NCBI GenBank assembly: GCA_021018815.1
Contig: JAITYX010000042.1
Coordinates: forward strand, 2,371,001-2,435,000
DNA from: Talinum fruticosum
Lineage: Eukaryota; Streptophyta; Magnoliopsida; Caryophyllales; Talinaceae
Direction of reading: 5' to 3'
DNA: 64,000 nt
How positions within the stretch are numbered: the stretch's first letter is position 1; each line of letters opens with the position of its first letter. The translations under genes and the position numbers were made by a program. The notes beneath the pieces were generated by a model that saw only the letters and a program-made list of their open reading frames with translations, did not search any database and was not told the DNA's origin. Positions 24,684-34,929 of the stretch are shown one piece after another.

Positions 24684-24693
24684 TGTTATATAG
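24684..24693 (-). promoter_or_regulatory. Candidate TATA box of HWS
   Basis: The minus strand reads CTCTATATAACAG, about 280 bp upstream of the leader-intron donor. Transcription would start near 24655, giving a leader exon of about 250 nt. A GA/CT-rich tract (24865-24925) lies just upstream. Confidence 0.4.
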
Positions 24694-25019
24694 AGGGAGA
24701 GGATTCTTCAGTTCTCACAGATAACCGGAATGGTGGTGGATAAGATTTCTTGGTTTTGTTTGCTTTGTTTTTTTTTTTTTTTCCTTTCTGGATTTTGGTT
24801 CAGATGAATGAAAAACGACAGGCGAAGAATGCCAACGCGAAGGTGGTTTTCTGCCTTCAGACAGTAGAGAGAGAGAGAGAGGGGGAGGGAGGGGGAAGGG
24901 GGAGAGAAAAAGGGAGAGGAAGGAGATGGGGGTTTTCAAGTTACAAACTGATTCGCTTCTGGGGAGTGGGGTGGGGTTTAGATGCGTTTTAAATGGGCGA
25001 GAGAGAGAGAATTTGGTGA

Positions 25020-26495
25020 CAATTCTGTTGGCCTTAATCAAAAGGGAAATTATGATGTCTTTACTCACAAAAAACCCCAACCACAAAAAAGAAAATAAAT
25101 TGACTGTTTTCTTTTTTCTTTTTTTTTACTGCTTCATTGCCCTAAAAATAGTGGTAAGTTAAAATTCGAGATTGGTCAACATTTGATATTTAAAATTCAG
25201 ACGAATTTTTTTATTTGATATTTATTTTTCATCCAATAATTTAAACAAGTCTATTATTTTTGTCAAAATTGGGTTCATACAAAAAAAAAAGGAAAAATCT
25301 TGATTTCAAATTTAAAATTCAGACAAAAAATTAATTTTTCGAGACCGAACAAAGTTGGGGTGAGACAAAATTTTGTCAATGCTGTCTAAAAATTTATTAC
25401 TACATACCTCTTACACTGGTTCGGTTAATCGATGAATTATTTGGACAATAAAAGGTAATTTTAGATTTCATTTACATTGATTTTTTTATAGAATATTTCA
25501 TTTACATTGATGATAATATGTGTATAAATTATAATTATGCTCAGATAAAAAGTGACTTTTTATGTCTTTTATAACGGCATACGAACTATTATTATTAATT
25601 AAAGAATTTTTCTATATTAATTAGCAAAATTTTGTTAGTTCGACATGTTTCTAGTAAAATTACTATGTATTTGGTATAAGAAAATAATTAAATTTTAAAT
25701 AAAATGAATAAATTATGGTTCTATCTGAATCAATACTTATATCATGCACCAGGTTCTATGTACCCAATAATAACATAGTATAATATGGGGAGAGAAAATG
25801 TAATCTATTTAGAAAAAAGGAATCATAAAAATAGAGATCAATTTTTAAAAAATTAAAATAACATATTATATAAGAAATTTGGCCTATCACTTGCCCTATT
25901 CGGGTTATAGAAGGGTATATATAACTTTAGAAATATTGAAAATTACCGTATATGAAAGTTATATGTAAGTATAGTATTATTTGTCATGGGATTAGAGTTC
26001 CATTTCTTTTGTTCAATCCTAAAATTCGGATTCATTCAATATCATCATCTAAAAGTTCGAATATGTATTATACCAATAAAGTATGGAATAATAGCCTTTT
26101 CATTAAAAAAAAAATAACGATGTACTTCCAAATAAGAATGCAAACATTAAAAGAAAGAAAAACAACATAAATATATAAATAAATAAAAGAATTATAGTTT
26201 AGGAATTTACCACCATTGAAAGAACAAGAAGGAGAAGGGATCCTACTATTCACTTCTTTTTTTGGTGGATAACAATGAATCTATATATTGTTAAAAATTA
26301 ACTCAATTAAAAGTTTAAATTGATAGTTGGTGCATTTAGGTTTCAAGTGTAACTACAACAAAAGTTTTTCCCTACTTTGTGTAATAATTAATGTATGAGT
26401 TGATAAGATTCGAATATGAGATCTCTTACTCAAAAATACTTTGATTTCAAGAATCAACTCAAACCAAAAGTTTAAGCTAATGGTTGAAAACTTAT
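25020..26495. other. AT-rich intergenic, no gene seen
   Basis: Upstream of HWS. Short ORFs are low complexity. No transposon ends could be recognised. Confidence 0.5.
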
Positions 26496-26499
26496 AAAT

Positions 26500-26711
26500 T
26501 CTGTTCGAACTTACATACAAAACGCACATAGACATAAACGAATATAAACGAACATAAAAAAAAAATAAACAAACATAAACGAACATAAATGAGTTGTTAG
26601 AATATAAACGAGCGAAAGTAAACGAACATAAATGAACATAAACAAACATAAACAAACATAAATAAACATAAAAGATAAATATATTACATTTTTCATGTAA
26701 AGTCAAACAGA
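26500..26711. mobile_element. MITE with internal CATAAACGAA-type minisatellite, copy A
   Basis: The ends are degenerate inverted repeats (TCTGTTCGAACTTACAT at left; ATGTAAAGTCAAACAGA at right). Between them lie about 15 short units of ACATAAACGA / ACATAAACAA. The same end sequence (with ACAAAACGCACATA just inside) and interior recur at 51755-52074, so this is a family and not a chance simple repeat. Confidence 0.7.
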
Positions 26712-28290
26712 CTCTAAGTTTGAGATGGTAAAGTTAATTAGTAAACCAATAGTCTAATTATTTTTGAAAATACTATCCGATCTAAAATTTAGTTTTTGAC
26801 CTCCCCTTGAAAACAGACTTCATATCGTTCAATAAGTTTGGTTTAACAATTAATACTATCCACTTGTCGATTATAAACTACCATTAAATGCTACTCTACT
26901 CTAACAATAGATTATAGCATTTCATTTATTCTATGATCATAAGAAAACTACCCAAACCCCTCTATCTATCTATAGTCACTTTCCTACTTTTCCTCATATA
27001 TACTCATGTCTCTTTGAGCTGTCACACCTTCTGAATCTTTGGGCATATAATTTACTACCACATAAACCCACCAGCAGCAAACACCTTAGTTTCTTACCAC
27101 TTTGAGGAAATCCACTCTCTCTCTCTCTCCCATTAATTTCCCTTGTTTTCTTATGTTAAAATTTCACCATTTCAAGCCATTTGGTTAGCTTTGGCCTTCC
27201 TTTACCTACTTTCACTTTGGACCTTTCCAAATATTACCATTTAATATTGTAATCCATACTCCTAGATAATAACCCATGCTTATGAGGGTGTAAGTTGTAA
27301 CCATGAAAAATTAAGATGATATGTTACGATATTTCTGATAAAAGGATAAAATCTACGTAGAAGAATGTTACACATATATTTAAACTTGACGTACAAAAGT
27401 TAATTTGGTTAATATATAATAATCACCTAAGTGCACGTATCGAGAGTATTTACTAATAGTGTATGTGTATATAAAAACAGAAAGACAATTATGCTAGTTA
27501 ATCAACTTTACGAAAGTGGAATGATAATTGATAGTGATACAATCGTCATTTCATATCATATAATAGCTTTTTGAAAATTACATATAATGTCTTTTGAAAA
27601 TATCAATATGTATATGATGATAAAGTTTCTCGAAAATTGAAATTTTTTTAAAAGTAAGGTAAAACCAATAGTCCTTTGAATTATTTATTGCCCATGTCCT
27701 ACTATTTTTTTCATTAATGTATAGAAAAGCAAAACGATAAATATTAGTTATAAAATTTAAATTTAAATATTTGATTATAAATGAATGATCTTAGAAACTT
27801 TATCAATTATATTAGTTGATATTCACGAATAAAAAGTCTTTCTTATTTTTGTTATTACTACTAGGGACTATAATTTTCATCTTTCTACAAAAAATATCAA
27901 AATTAAATTGTAGTATTTTTTTATTTTATGAGGAAATAAAGAATGTACCTTTCAATTTCTAATATGAAAGCTAACTCCCTTAGTAATAACAACTTAGAAA
28001 ACAAAAATTAGGTAAAAAAATGTTGATCTTTAGCTCAAAAATAGAAAACATATATTTCCTTTGTCCCATATTATTCGCTTCTTATTCTTTTTTGATGTTT
28101 CAAATTATTTACTTGGTTTTTATTTATATACATAAAATTAAGGGTTCTTTCTTTAAATGCTCTTATGATAATCAAAATATAATAATTAATGATATAAAAT
28201 TAGTTAATTCATATCTTGTTGACCGATTTTCTTAAAATTTATATTTTATTAAACCATGCAATTAAATTGGAAGGGATTGAGTAATTTATA
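26712..28290. other. AT-rich intergenic, no gene seen
   Basis: No conserved ORF and no transposon ends identified. A CT run occurs at 27117-27130. Confidence 0.5.
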
Positions 28291-28575
28291 CTCCCTCCGT
28301 TTCAAAATACATGTCACTTTAACTAACTTTTCTCGTTTCACAATACTTGTCACTTTACGGTTCCAATGACATATTAATTACTAGTTTACCAAGATTTGTC
28401 TTTATTAATTGTTTTGTTTCTCTTCTTTTTTCCATTAATTTTCTTCATTTTCAATGAAATATAGGGGTAACTTGGCCTTTTAACATAAAATTTATCATAA
28501 ATTTTATATTTTCTTAATATTTCTCTATAACCTTAAAACCACATGTATTTACACTTTAAGATCATACTTGAATAA
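28291..28575. mobile_element. Stowaway (Tc1/mariner)-like MITE, copy 1
   Basis: Starts with CTCCCTCCGTTTCAAAATAC directly after TA, the canonical Stowaway end and target. The interior (TGTCACTTTAACTAACTTTT, then CAATGACATATTAATTACTA) is clearly homologous to the element at 59799-60057. The right end is eroded. Confidence 0.75.
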
Positions 28576-29385
28576 ATGGGAAAAAAATCCACAATACAAA
28601 AAGTTAACTGACCTAATAAACTTTTTGTATTTGGGGAAGATTATGACACTACACTCACCACCCACAAGCAATTAAGCATGTAATACCACCCACAAGCAAT
28701 TAAAGTTAATCGATATTGTATTAATTTAATTTTTTTATCTATATAAATTTTTACACCCTTTTTAATACTTATAAACTTCATTATTTTCAATGTCTACGAC
28801 CTTGAGGAAGTTTGCAACCTAAGATCTGCTGGTTCAACGATGATCCAACTTGTTTGCGGCTGCTACTGCTTACTTTTACAACGAAATTTTATTTGTTCAA
28901 CGAAAAATTTATTAACTTTATTAAATAGTTAGAATATACCGCGAGTGAAATGTATACGATCGAAATTTATGACTGTGTGAAAAGGAACCGACCTATGCTA
29001 ATTAGGCACTAGGCATGTTGTTTATAATGATAGTAACTCCTCATACCATATGAATATAACAACTCATTTGGATGTAAATGTTTTCTGACAAGTAATGTAA
29101 AATTGCGATGCAATAAGGGCTCTCTAAAATTTTGCCATAGTTGTTTTAGATTAGCTCTTGAATGGAAAAGGTCAAATGGCCCATACCCTATTTTAGACAT
29201 GCCTAAATTCTTTAGAGGTCTACTTCCCTATTTATTTCTTTTGAAGGATTTTAAAGGGGCGATGTTTTTAATACGTGTAAAATAGTATAAGCGGTGTTAA
29301 ATAGTATTGAATTTGATGTTGAGTATTACTTATGATTAGTTTAATTAAAAGTGTTAGACCTAAAGAATCCCTCAAACGTTGCTAC
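28576..29385. other. Intergenic, no gene seen
   Basis: Two adjacent copies of CCACCCACAAGCAATTAA occur at about 28660-28700. The short ORFs at 29009-29285 have no recognisable domain. Confidence 0.5.
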
Positions 29386-29486
29386 TGTATAAGCGTTCAT
29401 TCAGCTAACGCTTACAATATTATAACATGGACAAAGGGACAATGCTACTAAAATGTTGTATTACAATATGGACAAAAATGAACGCT

Positions 29487-29491
<5 letters not shown>

Positions 29492-29559
<68 letters not shown>
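29492..29559. repeat. (AT)n microsatellite
   Basis: About 60 bp of TA repeats abutting the left end of the GC-rich hAT-like element. Confidence 0.95.
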
Positions 29560-30455
29560 GTTCGAGCATGACCGGGTACCCAGTCCAATTTCCTGGAACC
29601 AGCCCGGCCCCGGTTGGAACCGGGTTCGGGAAATGGGAACTGGTCCCGGTCCCGTTTTGACCGGTTCCAAATTTTTAGAACCGGTTCCGGAACCGAGTAC
29701 CGGTGGATATTCTGTCCCAATTTTATTATTTTTTTGATGAAATATTCTGTCCCAATTTGCTTGAATTGAAGGTTTCGAGTATTCCAAATTCCAATCCAAT
29801 AACTTGAAGAGTCTTTCTAGAAGAGAGAGAGAGAGAAAGAAAGCGGGGCGACATAGCGAGAGATCGAGAATTGGAGGGAGAATCTTACCATTGCTAGCAT
29901 GAAAACACCGAGAGCGATGAGAGTGGCGGCGATGAGATACGTTGTGTATGACTACAAGAGCGAGAGGGAGGCGATGAGAGAGAGATAAAGACCCGAGCGA
30001 GAGAGAGAGAGAGAGAGAGGTGGGGTGGGTATGAGTGAGAGAGGGAGGCGCCGAGTAAGAGGGAGCGGAGGGTTGGATGACTCTACAAGAGCAGAGGGAG
30101 GCGGTGAGAGAGCGATGAAGGCGAGAGAGAGAGAGGTGGAGCAGAGAGAGCGATGAAGGCGAGAGAGAGCGCCGAGTGAGAGGGAGCGGAGGGTTGGATG
30201 ACTAAGAGTGAGAGAGGGAGGCGCCGAGTGAGAGAGGGAGAGCACTAACTTAGGGTTTGCAAACTTTGCATTATATATTAACAATTTTTTTTAATGAAAA
30301 GGGGACCGGTTCCACAATGGCTTGACCAGAACTGGACCCGGTTACAACCGGGTCCTAATTTTTGGAACCGGTCCCGGTTCAACCGGTTCGGGTCCGAACC
30401 CGCCGGTCCGAACCGGTTCCGGACCAGGACCGGTACCCAGTTTTTGCTCACCCAT
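29558..30455. mobile_element. hAT-like non-autonomous element with CCGG-rich subterminal repeats and a GA-rich interior
   Basis: Both ends are packed with GGTACC/CCGGTTCC/GGAACCGG words in opposite orientation (29570-29710 and 30300-30445). The right end reads, on the minus strand, TGGGTGAGCAAAAACTGGG; the left end CGAGCATGACCGGGTACCC is a diverged match. The style matches the hAT element at 33209-33862. The interior (29820-30250) is GA-rich and has the 24-bp word starting GAGGGAGCGGAGGG duplicated at about 30059 and 30180. No transposase. (AT)n tracts flank both sides, so a target duplication cannot be read. Confidence 0.6.
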
Positions 30456-30478
30456 ATATATATATATATATATATATG
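30453..30478. repeat. (AT)n microsatellite
   Basis: Short TA run at the right border of the hAT-like element. Confidence 0.9.
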
Positions 30479-30532
30479 AACGTTCATTTAGCTAACATTG
30501 ATTAGTACTAGAGTCTTGATTTCTAGCTTGTA

Positions 30533-30943
30533 CAACTAAGCCTCTGTTTTGTAAAATGAGTTATTTGATTAGTCGATAAGTGTTTGTGTAGTTATAAGCT
30601 GTTTGATTTTAACTGTTAGTGAATAGTTGTTCAACTTAACGGTTGAGTAAATGTGTTTGGTAAATTTAGTGGTTGAATTAGTTGATTATTGTAAATTGAC
30701 GTAAAAATATATAGATAATTTGCCAAATACAAATTAATGAAGGGATATTTTTGTCAAAAAATATGAAACGCTACTTTTAAATATGAAAAGTTAATATTAA
30801 AATACTACTTGAAACGTTATAAGTTAATGCAAATGCTTTTGAAACACTACTTTACTTGAACAATAATATTTGGTTGATTAGTGTTTCAACTTGGTTAAAA
30901 CGTTAAAAATTACTCCAAATGCTATTGATGAATAGGGCCTAAA
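30533..30943. mobile_element. MITE, about 420-bp family, copy 2 (inverted relative to copy 1)
   Basis: Its reverse complement aligns end to end with 11095-11519, including ACAAAAATATCC, TTCATTAATTT, AACCACTAAAT and CTCATTTT near the end. The ends TAAGCCTCTGTTTTG and AATAGGGCCTAAA are imperfect inverted repeats. It has no ORF. Confidence 0.7.
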
Positions 30944-30964
30944 TTGTATTACAATATAGACAAA

Positions 30965-31317
30965 GGTAAGATGAAGTAATGTCCTCTGTCCGATATAAAA
31001 TATAATGCAAATTTTGATTTTTATTAGATTCTCCATGTATCATAAGTGACTTCTACCAAAAATTTGAGTACTCGTTTGAAACGAAAATTCGATCTTAAAA
31101 GTATTTCACTCATTTGAAAAAGAATATATGCTACAACAATATATTTGACATGAACTCCTTGCTCAGAATTCTGCTGTAATCAAATCTTGCTAGACCAAGA
31201 TCCTAGCCATGAAAAAATCCAGTCTTGATCAAGCTGATCGAATACGCACCGTCTGATGGAAAGCTCAAATCTTATAAAGCCCTTGATGTCTCAATTAAGA
31301 AATTAAATCTGAACCGC
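30965..31317. other. Short intergenic stretch downstream of the C2 gene
   Basis: No gene is visible; it probably includes the 3' UTR of the C2 gene. A possible MITE scrap begins near 30978 (CCTCTGTCCGATATAAAATA). Confidence 0.4.
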
Positions 31318-32118
31318 TCATAAACTCTTCTTGAGATCCAACGATCCCAAAGCTTGGATATCTTGATCAGAAAGACAAATGTGTACCTTCTTCTGAAAGC
31401 CTAGCCCGCACAGGACAACTGCCTCTCCGCCCCCTTTGTTTCCCGCCATTTCTCTCTGTCCAAACCCATTCAACTCTTTCAGAACCGTCGACGCCGCCGA
31501 CGATGACGTCGACCCGGTCGACTCGGTACCGTCGGAGAAATCCAACGAGTCGCCGCCACACGACTCGCTGCCCGAGCTCAAGTCGGAAAGTCCACGGCGG
31601 TGTATCCTCCGGTGAGTCTGCCCCATCAGATCGCGGTACCCGATCGCCGACACGCCGGAGAGATATTCCATCCCCGAGCCGTCGATCACCGTCGCTCCGA
31701 TGTTGAGTACGCCGTGGAATCGGCCGGAGAGGCGGCGGATCTGGACTGCGACGAACGCCGGAGCGCCGATCTCGGAGGAGGGAGAGAGAACTGTGCTGAG
31801 GAGGAAGCGGACGGAGCCGAGGAGGTGGTCTTTGAGGACGCCAACTGCGAAGATGTCGACAGTGATAGCGGAGGTGTCGCCGGTGAGGAAGCCGGAGTCG
31901 ACGCGGAAGATGAATTTGTCGTTCCAGGTAGGGTTTTGCGCGCCGAGGCGGTCAATTCGAGTCCGGAGCTTGGTGTTCGGGTCGATCCAGACGACGGCGT
32001 AGGTTTGGAGGCGGCGGAGGGCGGCGGCGGGGGCTTTGAGGCCTTGGGCGGAGATCAAGGTGATCTCCAGAAGGTGGGTGTTCTCCGACGGCGGCGGAAG
32101 CGGCGCAGGGCTCCTCAT
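31318..32118 (-). CDS. C2-domain protein (At4g01200 type)
   Basis: A single-exon, intact 266-residue protein. An N-terminal C2 domain occupies about residues 10-140: LLEITLISAQGLK (strand 1), TYAVVWIDPNTKLRTR, GAQNPTWNDKFIFRV (the classic NPxWN strand), then ITVDIFAVGVLKDHLLGSVRF. C2 domains bind lipids, often with calcium; the Asp residues of the usual calcium-binding loops are only partly evident, so calcium dependence is uncertain. The rest is Ser/Gly-rich (DLSSGSESCGGDSLDFSDGT), probably disordered, with a short hydrophobic C-terminal patch. The ATG at 32118 was chosen because the family starts just before the C2 strand; upstream in-frame residues are low complexity. GC content is high for the window, with many CGC/GCG codons. 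Confidence 0.85.
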   Translation of the reverse strand: MRSPAPLPPPSENTHLLEITLISAQGLKAPAAALRRLQTYAVVWIDPNTKLRTRIDRLGAQNPTWNDKFIFRVDSGFLTGDTSAITVDIFAVGVLKDHLLGSVRFLLSTVLSPSSEIGAPAFVAVQIRRLSGRFHGVLNIGATVIDGSGMEYLSGVSAIGYRDLMGQTHRRIHRRGLSDLSSGSESCGGDSLDFSDGTESTGSTSSSAASTVLKELNGFGQREMAGNKGGGEAVVLCGLGFQKKVHICLSDQDIQALGSLDLKKSL

Positions 32119-32349
32119 TCTCTCTCTCTGATGTTTGAGAAAGTTCTTTGTTCTTGGAAGAAAGGGGATTCCAAGAAATGAGAAGAAGAGAGAGAAAGGG
32201 AAGCCAGGTTCAGGAGGTCCCAGGCATCGGGAGTAATGACTGAGAATCGGTGGTTTTGGGGATGTGAAGAAGGATAGGCGGCGGAGAGGGGTGGCGGAAA
32301 CAGGCTGCGCCGCCGTAGAGAGAGAAATGGGGTGAGAAACTCCACACAG

Positions 32350-33200
32350 CAGTCGACTGCTGGAAGCCTCCGGTAATTTTATTGCTACAGTGAAGTATTT
32401 ATTTATTGAGGCAATTTCTTTATTGATAGCTTTGAAATTTGAATTTATTTTTTTTGCCCTTGCTGCTTCTTTTTTTTTTTTTCCTTTTGTTTTAAAATTT
32501 TTTTTAATGATTTTATAACAGTAATTTTTTCCCATAAAAAACGGTAATTATTTTTCTAAAATATTTGTAAGTTTTTGGTTGTTGGTTCTAAATATAATGT
32601 GCAAGAATAGATATATTTTTTAAAAGGATTAATTTACAAATATAGGTAAGTTCGTTGCAATAATTGATTTTACATAGCTACAAATAAAATGTTTGATACT
32701 ATATGTATTTTTATATTCTTATCTTTAATATTTTATTGATGTGTCTTGAAACTTCAAATTTAAATAATGAAAATTTTTCTATGTATTGAAGTGTTATTAA
32801 ACAAATTTTTAATTGTAATATTAAAAGAGCTCGCATTTAGTCTATTATATTTAAGGTTAAATAATTAGATATCAATTATATCAATGTTTTAATTTGACAT
32901 TTTGTTCCGGTGGACAAATAAGTTTTCTAACACAATACAAAAAATAATAGTTTATCAATATTATGATCATGTTTTAATTTTGTAAACATAATGTTTTTGT
33001 ACTTATATATTTTATATTATAATTTATTGCTCTCCTTTTCTGTATAAAAAATTTCTATTATAATTTGTGATTGATTTTGGTTAAAAAATAATTTTAAATA
33101 TTATTATTCAAAATAGTTATATTAAAAATAACTTAGATATATTGAATTAGGAAAATTCTTCTATAGTTGAAATTTTTTCAACTATCATATTTTAAATTAA
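32350..33200. other. AT-rich intergenic between divergent C2 and FCF1 genes
   Basis: No gene seen. The part next to the C2 gene should carry its promoter. Confidence 0.5.
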
Positions 33201-33208
33201 ATCTTAAC

Positions 33209-33862
33209 TAGGGATGACAATGGGTCGGGTTTGGGTCGGGTCCGATTGGACCCAGACCCATTTAACTTTTTAGACTTGGACCCGGATCCGACCCGGACCC
33301 GACGGGTTTGTAAAATTTGGACCCGGACCCGGTGGATCCACGGGTCCACGGGTCCACTGGTCTTAAACGGGTCTACTATATTTTTATCATAAATGAGTTC
33401 AAAAATCAATATTTTGTACCCTATTTTAATATTATTGTAAATTTACAAGCAATTTTGTTACATATAACCTCTTTAGCATTATACTAATCTATCTATCAAC
33501 CAATCTATTGTACAAACAAAAAACTTAGTTCATACAAATCGAATACACCAATATATTAAACACAAAGTTCATCAAAGTTTGACAACACAAAGTTCAAAGT
33601 CCATCAAAGTTTAACAACAAATTGTAGGAAGGGTTTCCAAATTGCACCGGGTCCAAATTTGCATGAATATTACTTGTTAGAATTTTTCAAAAAAATAAAA
33701 TTAGTGTTCGGGTCTTAAACGGGTCTCGGTCGGGTCGGGGTCTTATTTTTGAGACCTAGACCCGATCCGGACCCATCGAGTCCAAAATTTTGGACCCGGA
33801 CCCGATTAAATGGGTCGGGTCCGACGGGTGCAGGTCGGGTCCAGGACCCACTGCCATCCCTA
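33209..33862. mobile_element. hAT-superfamily MITE, 654 bp, with perfect 8-bp target duplication
   Basis: Ends are TAGGGATGACAATGGG and, on the other strand, TAGGGATGGCAGTGGG. The 8-bp ATCTTAAC occurs immediately outside both ends (33201-33208 and 33863-33870), the hallmark of hAT insertion. Subterminal regions are dense in GGGTCGGGT / ACCCGGACCC words in opposite orientation. The AT-rich interior has no transposase. The intact duplication suggests a fairly recent insertion. Confidence 0.92.
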
Positions 33863-33870
33863 ATCTTAAC

Positions 33871-34770
33871 CGTTTATTTGTTTGTATTTTTTTAATTTTA
33901 CCATGAAAAATTTCAATTATTCCGCACTCCCTCAAACTCCATTTCACTCTTTCTAACACAACCCCCATAACTATTCTTTAGTGCCACAAGCATCATAACC
34001 GCCACCGAAGCCGCCACCGCGTTTGGTGTCATAACTCACCGGAGCCGCCACCGTGTATCGCCACTATCATTGTCATGGTTGGCCGTCGTTCCTTTAATTT
34101 CTATTGGTTGCCCTATCGCACCGGGTAGAATAAACACCGCTCACCATAACCGTCATCTGCGGTTGCTTGAAGCAACCCAACATCCTTGTCACCGGCACTC
34201 TCGATCCGGGCATGAGGCCATCGGAGACCGAGACTCGCTGTTGCTTCGATTTCGGGTAAGTTTGTAATAAACACCACAGGAGATCGACGAGGGAGAGTGA
34301 GAGGGACGAGAGGAAAGTCGGAGATACCGCACTCTCGATTTGGGCATGAATAGGAAGCGACAAAGAAAACATATAAACTGTTGAAGAGGAGAGAGAAATA
34401 ATGAATTAATTATGATTAAAAATATCAACGATTTAAATCTATCATTTTGAATGAACACTCTTAATATGTCAACTATTATAGTTGTGGTAAAATTTTCGTG
34501 AATTAATGAGAAAAAAAGCTACAATTTTGATTTATTTACCAGCTTACTTTTTCTAATTTGTGAGGATTTTTTAAACTGACATCTAGGTGGGAATTCACAA
34601 CTTTATTTTTGTTGGACCCAATTTTGTTTTTGTTAAATAAAGAAATAAAAAAATAATAAAGTATTCAAATAAATAAATAATCACCGCCTTCACTCGCAAG
34701 CTTTTAGCCGTACAATTTCCTAGCCGGCCAACTTCTCTCCTCCCCTCTTTTGGGTTCTCCGCACTGAAAT
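33871..34770. other. Intergenic upstream of FCF1
   Basis: The ORFs at 33756-34458 are low complexity (GCCACC-type repeats at 34000-34060). No conserved product. Confidence 0.45.
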
Positions 34771-34785
34771 TAGGGTTTAGGGTTT
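34771..34785 (+). promoter_or_regulatory. Double telo-box upstream of FCF1
   Basis: TAGGGTTTAGGGTTT lies 16-30 bp upstream of the FCF1 start codon. Telo-boxes are common in promoters or leaders of plant ribosome-biogenesis genes, consistent with the FCF1 function. Function here is inference. Confidence 0.5.
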
Positions 34786-34800
34786 ATCGCCGGCGGAGAT

Positions 34801-34876
34801 ATGGGAAAAGCGAAGAAAGGCCCCAAATTTGCAGTCATGAAGAAGATCGTCACTTCTAAAGCCATTAAACAGTACT

Positions 34877-34929
<53 letters not shown>

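Noticed and set aside
26510..26700. Array of regularly spaced short repeats resembling CRISPR
   Set aside because: Units are 5-10 bp, degenerate, without spacers, and lie in a plant MITE with inverted ends.
29427..29799. Ile/Tyr-repeat ORFs
   Set aside because: Products of the (AT)n microsatellite next to the hAT-like element.
31600..32181. Plus-strand 193-codon ORF
   Set aside because: Antisense shadow of the GC-rich C2-domain gene; low-complexity Gly/Glu/Arg composition.
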